DNA from: Faeciplasma avium
GTDB lineage: Bacteria; Bacillota; Clostridia; Oscillospirales; Ruminococcaceae
Direction: 5' to 3'
DNA length: 5,156 nucleotides
NCBI GenBank assembly: GCA_018713505.1
Contig: DVOL01000094.1
Span: forward strand, 1-5,156
Under the pieces are notes generated by a model that was not told the origin of the DNA, searched no databases, and was given only the letters and a program-made list of their open reading frames with translations. Shown piece after piece: positions 1-5,156 of this stretch. The position numbers were made by a program, and so were the translations under genes. The stretch's first letter is position 1. Each line of letters begins with the position of its first letter.

Positions 1-25
1 CGCTTATCTTGAAAGGATGGGATAT

Positions 26-553
26 ATGGAACGGGACAGTCTTAGGGACCTTTTGTACTGCCTTGCAAGGCTCGGTCTTTTTTGGTTTATAAACTTCTTC
101 GGCGTAATCATGGGGAAAACGGTAATCCTGGGAGTCATAGGCTCCTTTGTTCCACGGCTCCATCTTTACGACTCCCCGGAGACCCTGAGCCTTATATCCT
201 TTTTCATCCCGGTTATTTTTATCCTGATTCTCTTTGCGGACGACGCTAAGCGTCACACCGCCTACGGCAGATACAACCCTGTTTTAGTGTCCTCCGCCAT
301 GATACTCATAGGTGCGAGCTACTACCTTCCCTGCCTCGCAGTCGGATACATTAAGGATATCAAAAACGCCGAGATTCTCAAGGGCTTTTACTTTATCAAT
401 TACTGGGCGTCAGAAATAGTCGGAGACGAGGTCGAGCTATATAATCTTGTCGGAACACTGGCGCTTGTTTTGCTCTCGATATTTACCTATCTCATCGCAA
501 GAAGGATATATCTTAAAAAATTTGAAAGCGGAGAGTACGAATACGAATACTGA
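26..553 (+). CDS. Small multi-pass membrane protein of unknown function
   Basis: I do not recognise this protein. It is about 175 residues and strongly hydrophobic, with roughly four predicted membrane segments (numbered from the ATG at 26: about 16-40, 54-71, 85-108 and 139-158). A basic stretch (ARRIYLKK) follows the last segment, and the protein ends in an acidic, tyrosine-rich tail (GEYEYEY). No catalytic motif or signal-peptide cleavage site is evident. An in-frame ATG also exists at 17, but AAAGGA at 12-17 lies 8 bases ahead of the ATG at 26 and would overlap the upstream ATG, so 26 is the better start. Only 25 bases precede it here, so its promoter or operon partners lie outside the window. 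It converges on upp, with a shared hairpin between them. The coding call is firm because of the long open frame, good SD and coherent hydrophobic pattern. The function is unknown. Confidence 0.8.
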   Translation: MERDSLRDLLYCLARLGLFWFINFFGVIMGKTVILGVIGSFVPRLHLYDSPETLSLISFFIPVIFILILFADDAKRHTAYGRYNPVLVSSAMILIGASYYLPCLAVGYIKDIKNAEILKGFYFINYWASEIVGDEVELYNLVGTLALVLLSIFTYLIARRIYLKKFESGEYEYEY

Positions 554-557
554 TAAA

Positions 558-585
558 AACCGCTCGGCTGTGAGGTCGAGCGGTT
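558..585. terminator. Hairpin terminator between convergent genes
   Basis: A perfect 9-bp stem, AACCGCTCG (558-566) pairing with CGAGCGGTT (577-585), encloses a 10-base loop. Read on the minus strand the stem is followed directly by TTTATCA, which together with the stem's terminal TT gives a run of five T, so it should work best as the terminator of upp. On the plus strand the tail is the weaker TTAATTCTTAT, starting 5 bases after the upstream gene's stop codon. It is therefore probably bidirectional, serving both converging genes. Confidence 0.75.
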
Positions 586-642
586 AATTCTTATCTGAAA
601 GCATAAAACCGGGCTGTTAAAAATCCCAAAGTGAGATTAAGC

Positions 643-1269
643 CTACTTTGTGCCGAAAATCCTGTCGCCGGCGTCTCCAAGACCGGGGACGATATAGCAG
701 TTTTCGTTAAGTCCCTCGTCAAGATGCCCGCAGTATATCATGATGTCGGGGTGAGCCTCGCTCAGCCTTTTAAGTCCCTCGGGAGCTGCAATTATCGACA
801 TAAACTTGATGCTGCTCCCTCCCCGCTTTTTAATTAGGTTGACGGCGTCCACAGCAGAGGCTCCTGTTGCAAGCATCGGGTCTAAAATGATAATCGTCCT
901 TTTTTCCAGATTTTCCGGCAGCTTGCAGTAATACTCGCACGGCTCGTGAGTGACCTCGTCACGGTAAAGCCCGATATGACCAACCCTTGCCGAGGGCACA
1001 AGCGCAAGTATCCCGTTGACCATTCCAAGACCGGCACGAAGTATCGGAACTATGGCAAGCTTCTTTCCCGAGACAACCGGCTGGACCGTCCTGCATATGG
1101 GAGTGTCAAGCTCCACATACTCTAGGGGCAGGTCCCTAAGCGCCTCATAGCCCATAAGAGTCGCTATCTCCTCTATAAGAGTGCGAAAATCCCTTGTGCC
1201 TGTGTTAATATCCCTCAAAAGAGTTATTTTGTGCTTGATCAGCGGATGCTCAAATATCGTGACGCTCAT
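643..1269 (-). CDS. upp: Uracil phosphoribosyltransferase
   Basis: This cytosolic pyrimidine-salvage enzyme converts uracil and PRPP to UMP and pyrophosphate. The 208-residue length is normal for the bacterial family. The PRPP-binding loop is visible as DPMLATGASA (residues 130-139). RAGLGM (78-83) and the C-terminal uracil-binding signature PGLGDAGDRIFGT (195-207) are also present, and no key motif is missing. The start is ATG at 1269 on the minus strand, preceded by a strong GAGGGGGAG Shine-Dalgarno (1275-1283) with 5 bases between. A near-consensus promoter lies about 60 bases upstream (1332-1360), so upp looks monocistronic and constitutively expressed from its own promoter. I see no PyrR-type attenuator in the short leader. 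It is divergent from the cysteine operon and ends at a hairpin shared with the converging membrane-protein gene. Confidence 0.97.
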   Translation of the reverse strand: MSVTIFEHPLIKHKITLLRDINTGTRDFRTLIEEIATLMGYEALRDLPLEYVELDTPICRTVQPVVSGKKLAIVPILRAGLGMVNGILALVPSARVGHIGLYRDEVTHEPCEYYCKLPENLEKRTIIILDPMLATGASAVDAVNLIKKRGGSSIKFMSIIAAPEGLKRLSEAHPDIMIYCGHLDEGLNENCYIVPGLGDAGDRIFGTK

Positions 1270-1331
1270 TTTTACTCCCCCTCAGCTAGTTTTTCTTCCC
1301 CTTTTGCTACAGATATTTTTTCTTTAATGAC

Positions 1332-1360
1332 ATTATAGCACCCTTTACCCTGCTTTACAA
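1332..1360 (-). promoter_or_regulatory. Promoter of upp
   Basis: On the minus strand a -35 box TTGTAA (1355-1360) and a perfect -10 box TATAAT (1332-1337) are separated by exactly 17 bases, as expected for the housekeeping sigma factor. Transcription would begin near 1325, leaving a leader of about 55 bases before the upp ATG. No conserved leader structure is seen in that stretch. Confidence 0.85.
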
Positions 1361-1426
1361 TACGCCGAAGTAAAAAAAGAGCGTCCGTCCCTAAAAAATC
1401 CGGCTGAAATTTTTTGAGCCAAACAC

Positions 1427-1455
1427 TTGCAATCCAGTACATAAAATGATATACT
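1427..1455 (+). promoter_or_regulatory. Promoter of the T-box/cysE/cysS transcript
   Basis: A -35 box TTGCAA (1427-1432) and a -10 box TATACT (1450-1455) are separated by 17 bases. Transcription would start around 1462, a few bases before T-box Stem I. Just upstream, AAAAAAT (1393-1399) and ATTTTTT (1409-1415) form an AT-rich inverted repeat; the second half falls where an UP element would sit. This promoter is divergent from that of upp, the two -35 boxes being 66 bases apart. Confidence 0.85.
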
Positions 1456-1651
1456 TCATAGTATGATTATAGGCTGTGACCGGGAGGAGTAGCCGGGCTT
1501 CCTGCCTTCAAGAGAGCGGACTGTTTGGTGTGATGTCCGCAAGGGGAACCCTGCGAAGTGCGCCCGTGAGCTTGTCGGGTGAACTGCCTTTATTTTTAGC
1601 GGGAGCTAGCCCGATGCGTATTGCTGCGTTAAGGCACTAAAGTTACAAGTC

Positions 1652-1680
1652 GGAGTGGAACCGTGCTGTTTAGCGCCTCC
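1652..1680 (+). promoter_or_regulatory. T-box antiterminator
   Basis: Helix A1 is GGAG (1652-1655) with CTCC (1677-1680). The 7-base bulge TGGAACC (1656-1662) carries the conserved T-box sequence. Helix A2 is GTGCT (1663-1667) with AGCGC (1672-1676), closed by loop GTTT. The TGGA at 1656-1659 should pair with the free 3' end of uncharged tRNA. Its variable base is A, which complements U73, the usual discriminator base of tRNA-Cys. The 3' strand (1675-1680) is also the 5' strand of the terminator, so the two structures exclude each other. Confidence 0.9.
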
Positions 1681-1717
1681 CTTGGCTCGTTTTATGACGG
1701 GTCCTGGGGCTTTTTTT
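1675..1717 (+). terminator. T-box leader terminator
   Basis: This is an intrinsic terminator. The outer stem is GCCTC (1675-1679) with GGGGC (1706-1710). The inner stem is GGCTCG (1684-1689) with CGGGTCC (1698-1704, one bulged T). A run of seven T follows at 1711-1717. It competes with the antiterminator and should stop transcription before cysE when tRNA-Cys is charged. Confidence 0.9.
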
Positions 1718-1733
1718 ATTATTTATCACGAAA

Positions 1734-1748
1734 GAGGGTATTATTTTG
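1734..1748 (+). promoter_or_regulatory. Ribosome binding site and TTG start of cysE
   Basis: GAGGG (1734-1738) lies 7 bases ahead of TTG at 1746-1748. No in-frame ATG occurs near this point; the first internal Met codon is about 53 residues in, inside conserved sequence. The SD therefore decides for the TTG start. It lies just beyond the terminator T-run, outside the terminator stem. Confidence 0.85.
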
Positions 1749-2444
1749 AAGAAAACCGGCATAATTGCCGCTATCAAGGATGAGATTGAGCTTGTCAAGG
1801 AGCGTGACCCTGCTGCTAAAGGCTCGCTTGAAATTCTTTTGACCTACTCGGGAATACACGCTATCCTCATCTACCGCATAGCGCACAGGCTGTACAAAAA
1901 AAGGATGTATACGAGTGCAAGGCTTCTTTCCCAGATTGGAAGATTCCTCACCGGCATCGAGATTCATCCGGGTGCTAGAATCGGAAAAAGGCTTTTTATC
2001 GACCACGGCACTGGAGTTGTCATCGGTGAGACGACGATAATAGGCGACAACTGCCTTTTATATCAGGGAGTCACCCTGGGCGGAACCGGAAAGGAAAAGG
2101 GCAAGAGGCACCCTACCCTTGGCAACAATGTCATGGTGGGAAGCGGAGCCAAGGTGCTTGGTCCTTTTAGAATCGGAAATAATGTCAAGATTGCCGCAAA
2201 CTCGGTGGTCTTAAACGAAATCCCCGACAACTGCACCGCCGTCGGAGCGCCTGCAAGAGTCGTAAAAAGAAACGGGGTCAGGATATCTCAGGACCTCGAC
2301 CAGATTCACATCCCCGACCCCGTATCGCAGGAGCTGTGCCGTCAGCTCGCCAAAATCGACTCCCTCGAGAGGCGGGTCAGCAGCATAGAGGCAAAAAATC
2401 AGGAGCCTAAAAATCAGGAGATTTTAGAAAAAAATAATCAGTGA
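1746..2444 (+). CDS. cysE: Serine O-acetyltransferase
   Basis: The enzyme acetylates L-serine with acetyl-CoA to give O-acetylserine, the first step of cysteine synthesis, in the cytosol. The 232-residue protein is the short Bacillota form. It has an N-terminal helical domain (about 1-70) with the ERDPAA motif at 19-24, then a left-handed beta-helix of hexapeptide repeats (about 72-170). Catalytic Asp86-His87 lie in IDHGTGVVIGET, and His122 lies in GKRHPTLG, matching the Asp/His pair and second His of characterised enzymes. The tail (about 192-232) is polar and may form a short coiled coil, ending in a duplicated KNQE motif. Translation starts at TTG with GAGGG 7 bases upstream. The gene is first behind a Cys T-box and is followed after 12 bases by cysS, so it is induced when tRNA-Cys is uncharged. 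No O-acetylserine sulfhydrylase gene is in the window. Confidence 0.95.
   Translation: MKKTGIIAAIKDEIELVKERDPAAKGSLEILLTYSGIHAILIYRIAHRLYKKRMYTSARLLSQIGRFLTGIEIHPGARIGKRLFIDHGTGVVIGETTIIGDNCLLYQGVTLGGTGKEKGKRHPTLGNNVMVGSGAKVLGPFRIGNNVKIAANSVVLNEIPDNCTAVGAPARVVKRNGVRISQDLDQIHIPDPVSQELCRQLAKIDSLERRVSSIEAKNQEPKNQEILEKNNQ
2394..2420 (+). repeat. Short tandem duplication in the cysE 3' end
   Basis: AAAAATCAGGAG occurs at 2394-2405 and again at 2409-2420, an exact 12-base repeat with a 15-base period (five codons). It encodes KNQEP then KNQEI at residues 217-226 of CysE. Each copy contains an AGGAG motif 36-56 bases before the cysS start, too far away to act as its ribosome binding site. Confidence 0.8.
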
Positions 2445-2456
2445 GGATGATATAAC

Positions 2457-3860
2457 ATGAGGCTATACAACACTCTTACAAGAAGCAAGGATGAATTTGT
2501 AACCCATACTCCGGGAAGGGTTGAGATGTACACCTGCGGTCCTACGGTGTACGACTATGCTCATATAGGCAACCTGCGCTCCTATATAATGGAGGATGTA
2601 CTCGAAAAGTACCTTGAATACTCGGGCTACGAGGTCAACAGGGTGATGAATATAACCGATGTCGGGCATCTCACCTCGGACGGCGACACCGGCGACGACA
2701 AGATGCTAAAGGGTGCAAAGAGGGAGCATAAATCTGTAATGGAGCTTGCCGAGTTTTACACCGCCGCATTCTTTGAGGACTGCAAAAGGCTCAATATCAA
2801 AAAGCCGGACAGCGTCGTCCCGGCGACAGGCTGCATAGACGATTTCATCAGGGTTATAAGCTCCCTGATTGAAAAGGGGTATGCTTATCTGGCGGGCGGA
2901 AATGTCTATTTCGACACCTCAAGGCTTGACTCCTACTATGTTTTCAACGACTTCTCGCAGGAGGACCTCGCCGTCGGAGTCAGAGAGGGCGTTGAGGCGG
3001 ACGACAACAAGAAAAACAAGGCGGATTTTGCGCTCTGGTTTACAAAGTCAAAGTTTGACAATCAGGAGCTGAAATGGGACTCTCCCTGGGGAGTCGGCTA
3101 TCCGGGGTGGCATATAGAGTGCTCCTGCATATCGATGAAGCACAACGGCGAATACCTTGACATCCACTGCGGCGGCATTGACAACGCCTTTCCCCATCAC
3201 ACAAACGAGATAGCACAGTCCGAGGCTTATCTGGGACATTCATGGTGCCCATGGTGGTTCCATGTCCATCACCTAAACACCGAGTCCGGCAAGATGAGCA
3301 AGTCAAAGGGCGAGAGGCTGACTGTATCAAGGCTTATAGAAAGAGGCTACGACCCCATCGTATACAGGTTCTTTGTCCTGCAGTCGCACTACAGAAAGAC
3401 TCTTGTATTCTCCTACGAGAATCTTGACAACGCCAAAACAGCCTATGAGAAGCTGATAGGCAAAATCTCCTCGCTCCTTGGCGCAGGCGGTCAGCCCGAT
3501 GCAGCTAGGCTTGAAGGCCTTAGGTCGATGTTTACCGAGGCGCTTGACAACGACCTTAACACCTCCCTGGGAATAACTGCGCTCTACGATGTTCTAAAGT
3601 CTGACGCTGACGCCGCAACAAAGCTCGCTCTTGTCAGCGATTTTGACAGGGTGCTCTCCCTTGACCTTATTGAAAATGCAAAAAGGGCAGCCGGTCAGGA
3701 CTCCTCTCTCCCGGACGAGATAGCCTCTCTTTTAGAGCAAAGAAGCGCCGCAAGAAAGGCTAAGGACTTTGCAAAGGCAGACGAGCTGAGGGCTAAAATC
3801 CAGGAGCTTGGCTATACCGTCGAGGAAACAAGACAGGGCACGGTAGTAAGAAAGAAGTAA
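2457..3860 (+). CDS. cysS: Cysteinyl-tRNA synthetase
   Basis: This class I aminoacyl-tRNA synthetase charges tRNA-Cys with cysteine using ATP. The 467-residue length is normal. The HIGH-type signature reads HIGN (36-39), a common variant, and KMSKS is at 279-283. The zinc ligands that select cysteine are all present: Cys27 (MYTCGPTVYD), Cys222 (WHIECSC), His247 and Glu251 (FPHHTNEIAQSE). The C-terminal part (about 320-467) is the helical DALR-type and anticodon-binding region, ending in the typical KDFAKADELRAKIQELGY sequence. The start is ATG at 2457 with GAGGA (2443-2447) 9 bases upstream; this SD overlaps the cysE stop codon, so the two genes are probably translationally coupled. It is second in the T-box operon, where higher synthetase output is a direct response to uncharged tRNA-Cys. 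Confidence 0.98.
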   Translation: MRLYNTLTRSKDEFVTHTPGRVEMYTCGPTVYDYAHIGNLRSYIMEDVLEKYLEYSGYEVNRVMNITDVGHLTSDGDTGDDKMLKGAKREHKSVMELAEFYTAAFFEDCKRLNIKKPDSVVPATGCIDDFIRVISSLIEKGYAYLAGGNVYFDTSRLDSYYVFNDFSQEDLAVGVREGVEADDNKKNKADFALWFTKSKFDNQELKWDSPWGVGYPGWHIECSCISMKHNGEYLDIHCGGIDNAFPHHTNEIAQSEAYLGHSWCPWWFHVHHLNTESGKMSKSKGERLTVSRLIERGYDPIVYRFFVLQSHYRKTLVFSYENLDNAKTAYEKLIGKISSLLGAGGQPDAARLEGLRSMFTEALDNDLNTSLGITALYDVLKSDADAATKLALVSDFDRVLSLDLIENAKRAAGQDSSLPDEIASLLEQRSAARKAKDFAKADELRAKIQELGYTVEETRQGTVVRKK

Positions 3861-3885
3861 TATTTTAAAATGAAAGGCATGGAAA

Positions 3886-4701
3886 ATGGATAATCAGGCA
3901 GACACTTATAAAAAGCCGAGAAAGCCGCTTAAATCGGCTCTTTCCTCAAAGGCGTTCAAAAGATACCTATCGGTAAGCATGGCGGCGATAATAGTCATTT
4001 TGGTCTTTGTCGGATTTATTTATATCTCCGGCGGCAGAAGGTCCGGCATCCCGGACGATATTGATTTTATCCAGCTTGAAGTTCCCGGCGACAATCAGCC
4101 GGTTGTCGTCTTTGAAACGAGTCTGGGCGAGCTAAAGGCGGTGCTATATCCCGATGACGCCCCGGAGTATTGCAGATACTTTACCTCCTTGGTTGAATCG
4201 GGCTATTACGACGGGACATATTTCTGCGCTGTTGTGGACTCCGCCTACTCTCTTGGAGGGACCAAGCATCCCGACCCCTCCCAGGCGGAGACGGAGGATT
4301 CAGACCTTACAAGTCTGGAGGCTGAGATATCAGACAGGCTCTGGCCGATAAGAGGAGCGCTTGCCTCCTACACCGGCTCTAAGGGCTTCGGACCGTTTGC
4401 AAAAAACTACGCAGGCTCCACCTTTATCATGATAAATGACATCGACGACGCCTACATGAACGAGGACGCCCTAAAGCGCTCCTACGGCGACCAGCTGGGA
4501 GGAGTGTTTGCAGAAAATGGCGGCATCCCCAACTTTTTAAGAAAGTATACAATCTTCGCCCAGATATACGACGGCTGGGAGGCGTTTGAGACTCTTATGA
4601 GTCAGGAAGTCTTAGAGTCCTCGCAGCCCGCCTCCGATATTATTATCGAAAGAGCGTATATCACAACCTACGGCGAGACTGTCATAACAGCCGCCGAATA
4701 A
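3886..4701 (+). CDS. Membrane-anchored cyclophilin-like protein, degenerate active site
   Basis: The 271-residue protein has a basic cytoplasmic N-terminus (1-27), one membrane segment (about 29-48) and a large outer domain, so it is probably a signal-anchor protein facing outward. Residues 73-262 follow the cyclophilin pattern: VVFETSLGELKAVLYPDDAPEY, then ESGYYDGTYF, GSTFIMI, and GGIPNFLRKYTIFAQIYDGWE. However, the usual FHRV is FCAV (113-116), losing the catalytic Arg. The usual MIQGG is YSLGG (121-125), losing the Gln, and GSQFF is GSTFI. It may bind peptides without being an efficient prolyl isomerase. About 30 residues after GG (126-155) are acidic and loop-like. The start is ATG at 3886 with AAAGG (3873-3877) 8 bases upstream. 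It follows cysS by 25 bases with no terminator between, so it may be co-transcribed. The fold assignment is likely; the activity is uncertain. Confidence 0.8.
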   Translation: MDNQADTYKKPRKPLKSALSSKAFKRYLSVSMAAIIVILVFVGFIYISGGRRSGIPDDIDFIQLEVPGDNQPVVVFETSLGELKAVLYPDDAPEYCRYFTSLVESGYYDGTYFCAVVDSAYSLGGTKHPDPSQAETEDSDLTSLEAEISDRLWPIRGALASYTGSKGFGPFAKNYAGSTFIMINDIDDAYMNEDALKRSYGDQLGGVFAENGGIPNFLRKYTIFAQIYDGWEAFETLMSQEVLESSQPASDIIIERAYITTYGETVITAAE

Positions 4702-4724
4702 AGGTTACAAAATAATAAATTCAC

Positions 4725-4745
4725 AAAAAAGCAGTAGACTTTTTT
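4725..4745. repeat. AT-only inverted repeat after the cyclophilin-like gene
   Basis: AAAAAAG (4725-4731) and CTTTTTT (4739-4745) form a 7-bp inverted repeat with a 7-base loop, 24 bases after the stop codon of the cyclophilin-like gene. With only one G-C pair it would be a weak terminator at best, though it does end in a T6 run. It overlaps the -35 region of the following promoter. No stronger terminator is visible before the lipoprotein gene. Confidence 0.45.
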
Positions 4746-4763
4746 CTAAAAAGGTTGTATAAT
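4735..4763 (+). promoter_or_regulatory. Promoter of the lipoprotein gene
   Basis: A perfect -10 box TATAAT (4758-4763) is preceded, at 17 bases, by TAGACT (4735-4740), a 4-of-6 match to the -35 consensus. The start would be near 4770, giving a leader of about 57 bases. This makes the lipoprotein gene at least partly independent of the upstream cysteine-controlled genes. Confidence 0.75.
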
Positions 4764-4782
4764 AGTCGGGTACGAATATAAA

Positions 4783-4807
4783 GGAGCCGGGCAGTCAGCA
4801 CAGCTCC
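4783..4807 (+). other. Possible 5' leader hairpin of the lipoprotein gene
   Basis: GGAGC (4783-4787) can pair with GCTCC (4803-4807) across a 15-base loop, within the predicted leader and one base or so ahead of the purine-rich ribosome binding region. The stem hides an extra AAGGAG that could otherwise bind ribosomes out of place. The helix is short, so the structure may have no role. Confidence 0.3.
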
Positions 4808-4826
4808 AAAGGAAAGGAATCTAAGC

Positions 4827-5156
4827 ATGAATCTATTAAGAAAAATTCTGCCTGTCCTGCTGGCGGCAGCAATGCTGCTATCTCTTACCGGCTGCGGCGA
4901 TACCTCCTGGATTGTCAAGGTCGACGGCGTGGCAGTAAACAGCGGACTTTATATCTACTACCAGGGAATCGGCTATACAGCCGCCGGATATGAGCTTATG
5001 GCGGAGAATACCGATTATTACTACAAGGTCATGTACGGCGAGTCCTATATCGACGATACAATAGGCGACCAGACGGTCAGGGAGTATATGAACGACTACG
5101 CCATAGATATGTGCAAGCAGTATGTCGTTGTAGAGCGGCTTTTTGAGGAGCTGGGT
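4827..5156 (+). CDS. Lipoprotein resembling PrsA/SurA-type foldases, N-terminal part (runs off the window)
   Basis: The frame stays open to the window end, giving 110 residues of an incomplete gene. Residues 1-22 form a lipoprotein signal peptide: a basic start (MNLLRK), a hydrophobic core rich in Leu and Ala, and the lipobox LTGC with Cys23 as the expected lipidated residue. The mature protein begins WIVKVDGVAVNSGLYIYY, which resembles the 'V-x-V-N-G-x-x-I' opening of PrsA and SurA N-terminal chaperone domains. The final visible stretch, CKQYVVVERLFEELG, resembles the helix that ends 'AKELG' in that family. The catalytic parvulin domain, if present, would lie beyond the window. The start is ATG at 4827 with AAAGGA (4813-4818) 8 bases upstream and its own promoter at 4735-4763. 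The lipoprotein call is firm; the foldase family is tentative because the domain is weakly conserved and cut off. Confidence 0.85.
   Translation, partial: MNLLRKILPVLLAAAMLLSLTGCGDTSWIVKVDGVAVNSGLYIYYQGIGYTAAGYELMAENTDYYYKVMYGESYIDDTIGDQTVREYMNDYAIDMCKQYVVVERLFEELG

Larger units (their letters stand above)
1471..1717 (+). ncRNA. T-box riboswitch, cysteine-specific
   Basis: This leader RNA reads tRNA-Cys charging and controls the downstream genes by transcription antitermination. Stem I can be traced by hand: basal helix AGGC (1471-1474) with GCTT (1570-1573); a kink-turn with GA at 1478-1479 opposite GA at 1568-1569; and CGGG (1481-1484) with CCCG (1563-1566). The specifier loop has AGTA (1488-1491) facing GAA (1555-1557), with the specifier TGC (Cys) at 1559-1561. 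Above it are GCCGGG/CCCTGC (one mismatch), TTCC/GGAA and CCTT/AAGG helices, the AG-rich bulge CAAGAGA (1509-1515), and distal hairpin GCGGAC/GTCCGC with the conserved GGTGTGA in its loop (1527-1533). A central region (1585-1636) closed by TGCCTT/AAGGCA contains hairpin CGGG-AGCTAG-CCCG (1600-1613), probably the Stem II/III area, which I assign less surely. The antiterminator and terminator follow. The cysteine call agrees with the genes it precedes. Confidence 0.95.

Noticed and set aside
627..650. Inverted repeat CAAAGT/ACTTTG around the upp stop codon
   Set aside because: Only six pairs, partly in coding sequence. The stronger hairpin at 558-585 already explains termination.
1270..1745. Possible hidden gene or small protein in the long intergenic gap
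   Set aside because: The gap is accounted for by two promoters and the T-box leader. No open frame with a ribosome binding site was found in it.
1719..2006. A minus-strand open frame of 95 codons opposite the T-box end and cysE N-terminus
   Set aside because: It lies antisense to conserved cysE coding sequence and has no matching Shine-Dalgarno or recognisable domain.
3870..3893. A 7-codon ATG-initiated mini-frame (MKGMENG) overlapping the start of the cyclophilin-like gene
   Set aside because: It has no Shine-Dalgarno of its own, and the AAAGG inside it is the ribosome binding site of the real gene. It is most likely chance.
3914..3940. Inverted repeat AGCCGA/TCGGCT within the start of the cyclophilin-like gene
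   Set aside because: The stem is short, lies in coding sequence rich in Lys and Pro codons, and has no T-run or link to a known regulatory element.
4721..4918. A minus-strand open frame of 65 codons across the lipoprotein promoter and signal peptide
   Set aside because: It is antisense to a convincing promoter, SD and lipoprotein signal, and its translation shows no recognisable protein character.

Overview
The window looks like a chromosomal segment of a Bacillota bacterium, most likely a member of Clostridia with moderate GC content. This rests on a T-box riboswitch of the classic tRNA-sensing, terminating type, A-rich purine Shine-Dalgarno sites, a TTG start, a lipoprotein signal peptide, and a cysE-cysS pair as found in other Bacillota. 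The genus cannot be fixed from the sequence alone.

Layout. Positions 26-553 (+) encode a small multi-pass membrane protein I do not recognise. A hairpin at 558-585 separates it from the convergent uracil phosphoribosyltransferase gene upp (643-1269, -). The 476-base gap 1270-1745 is fully regulatory. It holds a near-consensus promoter firing left into upp (1332-1360, - strand), a second near-consensus promoter firing right (1427-1455), and a complete T-box leader (about 1471-1717). The leader can be folded by hand: a Stem I with kink-turn, AGTA/GAA specifier loop, TGC (Cys) specifier codon and GGTGTGA distal loop, then an antiterminator with a TGGAACC bulge, then a competing terminator with a T7 run.

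The leader feeds cysE (serine O-acetyltransferase, 1746-2444, TTG start) and cysS (cysteinyl-tRNA synthetase, 2457-3860), which lie 12 bases apart. The logic is coherent: when tRNA-Cys is uncharged the leader reads through, so the cell makes more cysteine precursor (O-acetylserine) and more of the enzyme that charges tRNA-Cys. A third gene (3886-4701), 25 bases further on, encodes a membrane-anchored cyclophilin-like protein whose active-site residues are largely replaced. It may share the cysteine-controlled transcript.

A separate promoter (4735-4763) then drives a lipoprotein gene (4827 to the window end, incomplete) that resembles the N-terminus of PrsA/SurA-type foldases. The right side therefore holds two neighbouring extracytoplasmic proteins related to folding factors.

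I see no CRISPR array, insertion sequence, phage gene, tRNA or rRNA. I do not find evidence for an undescribed system. The most interesting points are the well-resolved Cys T-box and the degenerate anchored cyclophilin next to a PrsA-like lipoprotein.
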